Assembly: GCA_003486795.1 (NCBI GenBank)
Contig: DNFX01000241.1
Coordinates: forward strand, 1 to 7,827
From: Actinomycetota bacterium
Lineage (GTDB): Bacteria > Actinomycetota > Humimicrobiia > Humimicrobiales > Humimicrobiaceae
Length of the DNA: 7,827 nt
Direction of reading: 5' to 3'
A program made the translations under genes and the position numbers. The notes beneath the pieces were generated by a model, which worked only from the letters and a program-made list of their open reading frames with translations, did not search any database and had not been told where the DNA came from. Below are positions 1-6,121 of this stretch, piece by piece (positions within the stretch are counted from its first letter, which is position 1; each line of letters opens with the position of its first letter).

Positions 1-2
1 AG

Positions 3-34
3 AATATGTAAAAATTATTAATTTTTTACATATT
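3..34. repeat. Perfect 12-bp inverted repeat in the leader
   Basis: The arm at 3-14 (AATATGTAAAAA) is exactly complementary to the arm at 23-34 (TTTTTACATATT), with an 8-nt loop at 15-22. The T-run continues to 38. It could be the weak, AT-only terminator of a gene ending before the window, or a palindromic protein-binding site about 40 bp upstream of the tmk promoter candidate. Each arm has only one G-C pair, so the RNA hairpin would be unstable; in DNA this AT-rich, chance symmetry is also possible. The symmetry is seen directly; its function is not known. Confidence 0.4.
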
Positions 35-71
35 TTTTAATAAAAAAGAAAAAAATAAATTAAAATTAAAA

Positions 72-80
72 TGATATAAT
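72..80 (+). promoter_or_regulatory. Extended -10 promoter candidate for the tmk-holB-ricT operon
   Basis: TATAAT at 75-80 is a perfect sigma-A/sigma-70 -10 hexamer and is preceded by TG one base upstream (TGATATAAT), the extended -10 form. No recognisable -35 hexamer lies 16-18 bp upstream (only A-rich sequence), which an extended -10 can tolerate. The expected transcription start is near 87, giving a leader of about 59 nt before tmk. In such AT-rich DNA a TATAAT match alone is weak, so the TG extension and the position carry the call. Confidence 0.45.
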
Positions 81-145
81 TAACTTTTAAATAACAGGAA
101 TGGAAGTTTTGCCAGGATTTCCTAAGGTAAAAATCAGGATTTATC

Positions 146-886
146 ATGGAATCAAAAAAAAGAATTAATAAAAAAGGTCTGCTGATTGCAATAGAAGGTG
201 TAGATTCAAGCGGTAAGGCGACGCAGACAAAAATATTGTTTGAAAAAATGAAAAATGAAAACAGAAAAGTTATGATGGTGGAATTTCCTGATTATAAAAG
301 CAACTCATCAGCTCTTATTAAAATGTATCTTAACGGGGATTTCGGTAAAAATCCCAATGAAGTAAATCCTTATGCAGCCTCGGTTTTTTTTGCTGCAGAC
401 AGATTTGCTTCATTTAATACTTCCTGGAAAGAATTCTATGAAGACGGCGGAATAATTATATGTGACAGATATGTTACTTCCAATATGATTTACCAGGCAG
501 CAAAATTTAAAAGCATCAGGGAAATGGAGAATTATCTTGACTGGCTTGCGGATCTTGAATTTGAAAAGTTAGAACTTCCTGAACCGGATATTGTTGTTTT
601 TTTAAACATTCCTCCGGGCTTTTGCTTTGATCTGATAAAAAACAGAATGAACAAGATAACTGGTGAAAAAGAAAAAGATATTCATGAGAAAAATGAAGAA
701 TACCTAAAAAAAACCTATGATGCTGCTTTAATAATTGCAGAAAAATATAAGTGGAAGATTCTCGACTGTATTGAAGACGGACAGATTATGTCCATCGAAA
801 AAATCAGCAGCCTTATTAAATGTATGGTTGATGAAGAAATAATGAAAACCGGTTTTAAGATAAAAGAAGAAAGTGAAATGTTTTGA
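146..886 (+). CDS. tmk: Thymidylate (dTMP) kinase
   Basis: This cytosolic P-loop kinase phosphorylates dTMP to dTDP with ATP, an essential step of dTTP synthesis. The 246-residue product shows the P-loop at residues 18-26 (GVDSSGKAT), the phosphate/dTMP-binding FPDY at 47-50, ADRF at 84-87, the DRY motif at 107-109 within a CDRYVTSN stretch, and a lid-like lysine/arginine-rich segment ending in DIHE at 178-181. The residue after the P-loop lysine is Ala, not the usual Ser/Thr, with Thr following. It is longer than the usual 200-215 residues, with extra residues at both ends. The ATG start has an AGGA Shine-Dalgarno at 136-139, 6 nt away. It is the first visible gene of a run with holB and ricT, and its stop overlaps the holB start. 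Family assignment is firm; because related nucleoside-monophosphate kinases share the fold, exact specificity is inferred. Confidence 0.9.
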   Translation: MESKKRINKKGLLIAIEGVDSSGKATQTKILFEKMKNENRKVMMVEFPDYKSNSSALIKMYLNGDFGKNPNEVNPYAASVFFAADRFASFNTSWKEFYEDGGIIICDRYVTSNMIYQAAKFKSIREMENYLDWLADLEFEKLELPEPDIVVFLNIPPGFCFDLIKNRMNKITGEKEKDIHEKNEEYLKKTYDAALIIAEKYKWKILDCIEDGQIMSIEKISSLIKCMVDEEIMKTGFKIKEESEMF

Positions 887-1947
887 ATATCGAAAATATT
901 GAGTTTCTTGATAACTGCAACAGGGAAAATATTTTAAATATAAGATTATTAAATCATAGTCTGAAGAAGAGAAACCTTGCGCATGCTTTTCTTTTTAACG
1001 GAAACAATCAGGATGGTCTCTTAAAAACAGCTCTTATGTTTGTGTGCAGTATTTTCTGTAAAAATGAAGGATGTATGGAATGCAGAGATTGTAAAAATGT
1101 TCTTAATATTAAACATCCTGATCTTTTTATACTTAGACCTTCAGGAGCTTCTTTAAGTGCTGAAGAATTTAAAAAGGATTTTGAGCAGAAAATAAATAAA
1201 AAGGCAACCAGCAGTAAACACAGGGTTACCATAATACAGGAATGTGAAACTATGACCCCGGGAATAGCAGACCGGTTTCTAAAGATACTTGAAGATCCTC
1301 CGGGCGAAGATCTGATTTTTATCCTTCTGTCTGAAAATCTTGGTGCAGTTAGAAAAACAATCAAATCCAGATGCCAGATACTTAACTGGCATTTCAATTC
1401 AGATTTTTCAGATGAATACAGCTTTAAGCTTAAAGAAGCTGCTGCAGCTACTGAAGAACTTTTAAGAAAAATAATTAACAGAGGTGCAGAAATAAAAGAT
1501 ATTCTGGATTTCAGTACAGGAATAGATGAGATGGTAAACAGACTCTCAGTGGAAATAAATGAAAGACATAAAAAAGAAATAAATCTTATAAAAAAAAGCG
1601 GAATGGATGAAGAATATATTTCAAGGGCGTTAAAAGAGACCGAAGAATCACAGAAGAGAGAAAAAAAGAAATTTTCAAATTTAATAATTGGACATGTTTT
1701 TGATATAATCTCTGCTTATGTTGAGGATATAATGATAACAATATCTGGCTGCGGGAAAGAGCTTCTTAACAGAAAAAATAATTATGAAGAAATCTGCAGC
1801 AGTTATTGCAGCGGACCAAAAAATAAAAAATTATCACTTTTTAGTGATATTCAGGCCAGAATTGCATTAAACAGAAAATCCCTGACTGAAAATATTAATT
1901 ATGAAATAGCACTCGACAGGATTCTTTTGGAACTTGTCGTTGCATAA
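883..1947 (+). CDS. holB: DNA polymerase III delta prime subunit (clamp-loader, HolB)
   Basis: Delta prime is the AAA+ stator of the clamp loader that places the sliding clamp on primed DNA. The 354-residue product has the family hallmarks in order: an AHAFLF strand followed by a degenerate Walker A region (residues 34-49), a four-cysteine zinc module (C59, C64, C67, C70), HPD at 78-80, a degenerate Walker B region (IIQECE, about 117-122), LKILEDPP at 133-140, and the SRC motif at 162-164. The Walker A lysine is missing, as expected for a subunit that does not hydrolyse ATP. The C-terminal half is weakly conserved and rich in charged helix, including a probable coiled coil near residues 220-265. 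The start is TTG at 883-885, overlapping the tmk TGA by four bases (TTGA). No strong Shine-Dalgarno precedes it, so translation is probably coupled to tmk. The similar AAA+ subunit DnaX (gamma/tau) is less likely given the lost Walker A and the tmk neighbour. Confidence 0.88.
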   Translation: MNIENIEFLDNCNRENILNIRLLNHSLKKRNLAHAFLFNGNNQDGLLKTALMFVCSIFCKNEGCMECRDCKNVLNIKHPDLFILRPSGASLSAEEFKKDFEQKINKKATSSKHRVTIIQECETMTPGIADRFLKILEDPPGEDLIFILLSENLGAVRKTIKSRCQILNWHFNSDFSDEYSFKLKEAAAATEELLRKIINRGAEIKDILDFSTGIDEMVNRLSVEINERHKKEINLIKKSGMDEEYISRALKETEESQKREKKKFSNLIIGHVFDIISAYVEDIMITISGCGKELLNRKNNYEEICSSYCSGPKNKKLSLFSDIQARIALNRKSLTENINYEIALDRILLELVVA

Positions 1948-1966
1948 ATAAAAGAGAGGTGGTTTT

Positions 1967-2848
1967 ATGGCTGCCATAGTGGGAACCATATTCAGAAGAA
2001 ACGGAAATGTTTATTACCTTGATTCTGCAGATATCACGCTGGCTGTAGGTGATAAAGTTATATGCAGGCTTGAGGAAGTAATTGAGATAGGTGAAATCGT
2101 AAGTGTTTCAAACAGAGTAAATGAAGAAATAATTCCGAGCACCACAAAAAAGATAATAAGAAAAGCGACATATTATGACATGTCGGTTAATGAGCTCAAT
2201 AAAGCCAAGGAAACAGAAGGGTACAGAAAATTTGAAGACCTTTCAAAAAAATACAATCTTCCCATGAAGCTTGTTGATGTACATATTATTTTTGATAAAA
2301 GTAAAATGATATTTTATTTTACTTCAGAAAAAAGAGTTGATTTCCGCGAAATGGTAAAAGAACTTGCATCTTATTTTAAAATGAGAATAGAACTCAGACA
2401 GATAGGTGTAAGGGATGAAGCAAAAATAGTCGGCGGCCTGGGCCCCTGCGGAATGAATCTATGCTGCAAAAGTTTTTTAACTGATTTTGAGTCAATATCA
2501 ATCAAGATGGCAAAAGATCAGAATCTTCCGTTAAATCCCCTTAAAATTTCAGGTATTTGCGGGAGACTGATGTGCTGTCTCAAATACGAATATGAAAGCT
2601 ACAGAGATTTTGTTGATAATGCGCCAGAAAGAGGTACACCGGTAAAATGCAGCTACGGAAAGGGATTTATTTTTGGATATGAACCTTTAAAGTCGAATGT
2701 AATAGTTGAGTTTGAGAATGAAACAAAAGTCAGCCTTCCGCTGGATCAGATAGAAATAGATTCAGAAAGGAAAATGGAAATTCCCAAAAGAGAACAGGAA
2801 GAAACAGATATTCTGCCTGATTCTTTTGACGACAGCTATCCTGAGTAA
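1967..2848 (+). CDS. ricT: PSP1-domain protein RicT (YaaT-like)
   Basis: This 293-residue protein belongs to the PSP1/RicT (B. subtilis YaaT) family. In B. subtilis RicT forms a complex with RicA and RicF that binds [4Fe-4S] clusters, directs RNase Y processing of operon mRNAs, and is needed for competence, sporulation and biofilm formation. The conserved core is very clear: RQIGVRDEAK at 144-153, GGLGPCG at 156-162, MAKDQNLPLNP at 181-191 and KISGICGRLMCCLKYE at 193-208. Six cysteines sit in that core (C161, C166, C167, C198, C203, C204) and are the likely cluster ligands; C33 and C228 lie outside it. An acidic tail (residues 277-293) closes the protein. The ATG start follows AGAGAGGTGG (1953-1962), a strong Shine-Dalgarno. 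It lies 19 nt after holB, the same adjacency as in B. subtilis. No RicA or RicF gene is in the window, so the RNase Y role here is inferred from the family. Confidence 0.9.
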   Translation: MAAIVGTIFRRNGNVYYLDSADITLAVGDKVICRLEEVIEIGEIVSVSNRVNEEIIPSTTKKIIRKATYYDMSVNELNKAKETEGYRKFEDLSKKYNLPMKLVDVHIIFDKSKMIFYFTSEKRVDFREMVKELASYFKMRIELRQIGVRDEAKIVGGLGPCGMNLCCKSFLTDFESISIKMAKDQNLPLNPLKISGICGRLMCCLKYEYESYRDFVDNAPERGTPVKCSYGKGFIFGYEPLKSNVIVEFENETKVSLPLDQIEIDSERKMEIPKREQEETDILPDSFDDSYPE

Positions 2849-2857
2849 AATCCTGAG
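2838..2857 (+). repeat. Short direct repeat ATCCTGAG at the end of ricT
   Basis: ATCCTGAG occurs at 2838-2845 and again at 2850-2857, spanning the ricT stop codon, followed by ACCGGGC and a seven-base T-run at 2865-2871. A G+C-rich patch followed by T-run resembles the 3' side of an intrinsic terminator, but I could not fold a convincing stem: only AGC at 2834-2836 pairs with GCT at 2863-2865. It may be a local duplication. It lies between the first operon and the tRNA. Confidence 0.3.
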
Positions 2858-2891
2858 ACCGGGCTTTTTTTAAATATTCTTTATTGTATCA

Positions 2892-2967
2892 GCCGATGTA
2901 GCTCAACTGGCAGAGCAACTCATTCGTAATGAGTAGGTTACCGGTTCAATTCCGGTCATCGGCTCCA
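2892..2967 (+). tRNA. tRNA-Thr, anticodon CGT, CCA encoded
   Basis: A complete cloverleaf can be drawn. The acceptor stem GCCGATG (2892-2898) pairs perfectly with CATCGGC (2957-2963). The D-stem is GCTC/GAGC with GG in the loop. The anticodon stem ACTCA/TGAGT encloses the loop TTCGTAA, with anticodon CGT at 2925-2927. The variable loop is 5 nt. The T-stem ACCGG/CCGGT holds the T-loop TTCAATT. The discriminator base is T (2964) and the 3' CCA at 2965-2967 is genomically encoded. CGU in the RNA reads the threonine codon ACG; G35, U36 and the G1-C72 and C2-G71 pairs agree with known threonine identity elements. The gene lies 43 nt after ricT and may be cotranscribed and processed out, or use a weak promoter around 2853-2880 (CTGAGA, 16 bp, TATTCT). 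Confidence 0.96.
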
Positions 2968-2973
2968 TAAATA

Positions 2974-3002
2974 TTGTTATTTTATTATTTGTTTTTTATT
3001 AT
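2974..3002 (+). promoter_or_regulatory. Sigma-A-type promoter candidate for the argS-lysA-hom operon
   Basis: TTGTTA at 2974-2979 matches four of six consensus -35 bases, and TATTAT at 2997-3002 matches five of six -10 bases, with an ideal 17-bp spacer. Transcription would start near 3009, about 25 nt before the preferred argS start, leaving room for its Shine-Dalgarno. The spacer is T-rich and contains an 11-nt direct repeat (TTTTATTATTT at 2980-2990 and 2994-3004), so chance matches are easy here. Position directly ahead of a four-gene run is the main support. Confidence 0.4.
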
Positions 3003-3021
3003 TTAAATTATTTTTATTTTG

Positions 3022-3028
3022 AAAGAGG
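3022..3028 (+). promoter_or_regulatory. Shine-Dalgarno that decides the argS start
   Basis: AAAGAGG at 3022-3028 lies 5 nt ahead of an in-frame TTG at 3034. The more upstream in-frame TTG at 3019 is preceded only by A/T runs without any purine-rich site, and would overlap this motif. The intervening ATG at 3029 is out of frame and reaches a stop after seven codons. Confidence 0.6.
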
Positions 3029-3033
3029 ATGTT

Positions 3034-4773
3034 TTGCTTCTCAATCACTTAAAAGAAAGGTTTCTTGAAGATATTACCAGGCTTTTTCCTGAAAGCCGGA
3101 ATACGGTAAAAGACGGGGATGAAAAAATCATTGCTTCAGTCAGGCTTGAAGAGCCGAAAAATCACGAATTCGGAGACCTTACAACAAATGCAGCAATGGT
3201 GCTTGCATCAAAAATTGGGAAAAAACCGTCGGATCTCGCAATACTTATCAAAGATGAAATTTTTTGCAGATATGATGAAATAAAAGAGGTAAATATAGCA
3301 GGTCCAGGATTTTTAAATATTAAATTAAAAGATTCGTTCTTAACTGAAAAGATAATCGAAGTTTTTGAAAAGCATGAAAGTTATGGCAGCAATTATCTGG
3401 CAGAAGGAAGAAAGATACAGATTGAATATGTAAGTTCAAATCCGACAGGAAATCTTCATATCGGGCATGGAAGATGGGGAGTATTGGGAGATATACTTTC
3501 GAAAATATATTCTTTAAACGGATATGATGTCTGCAGAGAATATTATGTAAATGATTATGGCACACAGGCCAGGATATTTGCTGAATGTGTCAAATCCCTT
3601 TATCTGGAGAAATTCGGCCTGAAATATCCATATCCTGAAAACGGCTATCCCAGAGAAACTGTTTCAAAGGTAGCTGGTGTATTATCTGAGAAATTTGACG
3701 ACAGTTTTATCAGGAATAAGACGACTCTTGAATTTGATGAAACCTCTTTCTTTAAAAATGCTATTCAGATAATGATCTCTTTTATATCAGATACCCTGAA
3801 GTCTATAGGAGTTGAGTTTGATGTATGGTTTTTTGAAAGCTCTCTTTATGAGAAAGACTTGTTTGACAAGACTCTTGATTTTCTAAAAGAAAGAGGGCTT
3901 ACATATAAAATGGACGATGCCCTCTGGTTTAAGTCAAAAGATTTCGGAGATGATAAAGACAGGGTAATAATCAGGAAAGATGGAAATCCTACTTATTTTG
4001 CCTCGGACATAATGTATCTTATGAATAAGAAAGAAAGAGGTTTTGAATATCTTTTATATATACTGGGTGCAGACCATCATGGATATATATCAAGACTCAA
4101 GGCTATCGCAAGTGCCATAGGAATGGATAAGGATAAAGTATCAATTCTGATAGGGCAGCTTGTAAGAATAATAGAAGGTAAAGAGGTCCAGAAAATGTCA
4201 AGAAGGAAAGGCAAGGGCTTTACACTTGACGATCTTGTAGCCGAAGTTGGAAAAGATGCAGTAAGATATTTTTTTTCAATGAATTCTTTTGATACCCATC
4301 TTGATTTTGACATCGAACTGGCAAAGAAAAAATCAAGCCAGAATCCGGTATTTTATGTTCAGTACGCTTTTGCAAGAGTGGGCAGTATAATACGAAAAGT
4401 AAATGAAAGCAGACCTGTCAATCTGGATGCTGATTTTATTTCCTGTATGGATGATTACGGCGCAAAGCCTTTCAGGAACTTTTTGTCACTTATAGAAAAG
4501 AATGATTTCAAGAACACAAGTGAACGCAATCTTGCCTGGACCATACTGCTTTTCCCGGATACTGTAAGAGATGCATGCAAAAGCGATTCTCCGTATTTTA
4601 TCAACCAGTATCTTTACCGGCTTGCAAATGAATTTCATTATTTTTATAAACATAATAAGATAATAAGCAAAGAAAAAGTAAATATAAAAAGACTGCTGCT
4701 TGCACTTGCGGCAAGGCTTGTATTAAGAAAAGGACTGGATGTCCTCGGAGTATCAGCTCCTGAAAGAATGTAA
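3034..4773 (+). CDS. argS: Arginyl-tRNA synthetase
   Basis: This class I synthetase attaches arginine to tRNA-Arg in the cytosol. Numbering from the TTG at 3034, the product has 579 residues, normal for the family (about 550-580). The N-terminal additional domain (ArgS-specific tRNA D-loop contact) occupies roughly residues 1-105. The catalytic core carries SSNPTGNLHIGHGR with HIGH at 142-145, the EYYVNDYGTQ block near 169-178, GADHHGYI near 345-352, and the KMSKS-loop variant KMSRR at 387-391. The DALR anticodon-binding domain starts around NPVFYVQYAFARV (437-449) and ends in the conserved SAPERM terminus, so the gene is complete. The reading frame could extend to a TTG at 3019 (five more residues), but the Shine-Dalgarno favours 3034. 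It heads a run with lysA, hom and thrC, the order seen in Actinomycetota. Confidence 0.95.
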   Translation: MLLNHLKERFLEDITRLFPESRNTVKDGDEKIIASVRLEEPKNHEFGDLTTNAAMVLASKIGKKPSDLAILIKDEIFCRYDEIKEVNIAGPGFLNIKLKDSFLTEKIIEVFEKHESYGSNYLAEGRKIQIEYVSSNPTGNLHIGHGRWGVLGDILSKIYSLNGYDVCREYYVNDYGTQARIFAECVKSLYLEKFGLKYPYPENGYPRETVSKVAGVLSEKFDDSFIRNKTTLEFDETSFFKNAIQIMISFISDTLKSIGVEFDVWFFESSLYEKDLFDKTLDFLKERGLTYKMDDALWFKSKDFGDDKDRVIIRKDGNPTYFASDIMYLMNKKERGFEYLLYILGADHHGYISRLKAIASAIGMDKDKVSILIGQLVRIIEGKEVQKMSRRKGKGFTLDDLVAEVGKDAVRYFFSMNSFDTHLDFDIELAKKKSSQNPVFYVQYAFARVGSIIRKVNESRPVNLDADFISCMDDYGAKPFRNFLSLIEKNDFKNTSERNLAWTILLFPDTVRDACKSDSPYFINQYLYRLANEFHYFYKHNKIISKEKVNIKRLLLALAARLVLRKGLDVLGVSAPERM

Positions 4774-4794
4774 GGTTTTTGGAAAGGAATTCAA

Positions 4795-6120
4795 TTGCTT
4801 TTACCGATTACAGGAGGAAAAAATAATTTGGATCACTTTGAGATAGGCGGAATCGATTTTAAAAATCTTGTAGAAAAATATGGTACGCCACTTTATCTGA
4901 TAGATGTCAGAACCATACAGAATCAGTGCAGGGAATATATCGGAAGCTTTGGCAATGATATGTTTGAAACCGAGATTATTTATGCTTCGAAAGCTTTTAA
5001 CTGTATTGCAATGTGTCAGCTTGTAAATTCTGAAGGATTATCTATAGATGTGTCCACGGGCGGTGAATTATTTATCGTATTAAAGAGCGGATTTGACCCG
5101 GGGAAAATATATTTTCATGGAAATAACAAATCATTGCAGGAGATAGAATTCGGAGTTGCAGAAAAAGTCGGTTGTTTTATTGTGGATAATTTTGAAGAAA
5201 TAGATGCTCTTGACACGATTGCACAAAAAAACGGGATTGTTCAGAAAATAATGATAAGGATAACTCCAGGAATACATGCATCCACACATGAATATATACA
5301 GACAGGCAGAGAGAAATCAAAATTCGGATTCAATATAAATGGTGGAATTGCGATGGAGGCTGTTAAAAAAATAATTACAAAAAAGAATTTAAAACTTGCA
5401 GGAATTCATTCACATATAGGTTCACAGATATTTAATATAGAGCCATATGAAAAACTTGTCTCAGTACAGATAAGATTCATATCCCAGGTATTTAAAGTAA
5501 CAGGACTTTCCCTGGACGAAATAAATATAGGCGGAGGCCTTGGTGTCAAATATCTTCAGGATGACAGGACATCTTCAATTTCAGAACTTGCTGAACTCGT
5601 AAAAAATTCAGTTGAAAAGTATGGATCCAGATATAATGTCAGAATAAAAAAACTGATGCTTGAACCAGGCAGATCCATAGTAGGTAATGCAGGTGTTGCT
5701 GTTTACAGGATAGGCGTAATTAAAAATATCCCACAGGTACATAATTACATTTCTGTTGACGGAGGGATGAGTGATAATATCAGGCCTGTACTTTATGGAG
5801 CAAAATACAGTGCATTTGTTGCAGACAGAATGAGCATAACGGAAAATTTGAAGGATAGTAAAAATTGGGGTAAATATTCGATTGTGGGAAAACATTGTGA
5901 AAGCGGTGATATTCTTGTCGATGAAGTATTTCTTCCCGATCTTGAAGTTGGGAACTATATTCTGCTTGCCACAACAGGTGCATATTGTTATTCGATGTCA
6001 AGCAATTATAATGGTCAGCCACGACCGGCTGTGGTTGCTGTCAGTGACGGAAGGGAGCAGGTCTGGATTGAACGGGAGAGTTATGAAGATTTAATTAAAA
6101 ATCATAAGAAGTTGGTTTGA
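4795..6120 (+). CDS. lysA: Diaminopimelate decarboxylase
   Basis: LysA removes CO2 from meso-diaminopimelate to give L-lysine, the last step of the lysine pathway, using pyridoxal phosphate. The 441-residue product has the fold type III alanine-racemase-like barrel followed by a beta-domain. Key sites: YASKAF at 63-68 with PLP Schiff-base lysine K66, HSHIGSQ at 205-211, the phosphate-binding GGGLG at 246-250, EPGR at 290-293, and the second-subunit active-site motifs CESGD at 368-372 and GAYCYSMSSNYN at 395-406. The CESGD motif separates it from ornithine/arginine decarboxylases. The start is TTG at 4795, with AAAGGA at 4783-4788; its opening LLPIT...FEIGG matches the usual LysA N-terminus. 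A second in-frame TTG at 4828 follows AGGAGG (4812-4817) but would remove that conserved opening. It lies 21 nt after argS and one base ahead of hom. Confidence 0.95.
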   Translation: MLLPITGGKNNLDHFEIGGIDFKNLVEKYGTPLYLIDVRTIQNQCREYIGSFGNDMFETEIIYASKAFNCIAMCQLVNSEGLSIDVSTGGELFIVLKSGFDPGKIYFHGNNKSLQEIEFGVAEKVGCFIVDNFEEIDALDTIAQKNGIVQKIMIRITPGIHASTHEYIQTGREKSKFGFNINGGIAMEAVKKIITKKNLKLAGIHSHIGSQIFNIEPYEKLVSVQIRFISQVFKVTGLSLDEINIGGGLGVKYLQDDRTSSISELAELVKNSVEKYGSRYNVRIKKLMLEPGRSIVGNAGVAVYRIGVIKNIPQVHNYISVDGGMSDNIRPVLYGAKYSAFVADRMSITENLKDSKNWGKYSIVGKHCESGDILVDEVFLPDLEVGNYILLATTGAYCYSMSSNYNGQPRPAVVAVSDGREQVWIERESYEDLIKNHKKLV

Positions 6121-6121
6121 A

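Noticed and set aside
100..168. A 22-codon open frame starting with ATG at 100 that overlaps the tmk start
   Set aside because: Its AGGA motif touches the ATG with no spacer, the peptide shows no leader-like codon bias, and it ends inside tmk. It is most likely chance.
1008..1397. A 129-codon open frame on the minus strand
   Set aside because: It lies wholly inside holB, whose family motifs are clear over the same bases, and its translation resembles no family I know.
2846..2875. Intrinsic terminator after ricT
   Set aside because: There is a T-run after a G+C patch, but no stem of more than three pairs could be formed.
2892..3018. Integration site of a mobile element at the tRNA
   Set aside because: No duplicated tRNA 3' end, integrase or foreign gene is visible, and core genes flank the tRNA on both sides.
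2968..3033. T-box or other amino-acid riboswitch ahead of argS
   Set aside because: The spacer is only 66 nt, nearly all A and T, with no T-box sequence, specifier hairpin or terminator. It is too short for such a leader.
5882..6094. A 70-codon plus-strand open frame inside lysA
   Set aside because: It is an out-of-frame shadow over the conserved LysA C-terminal motifs (CESGD, GAYCYS).
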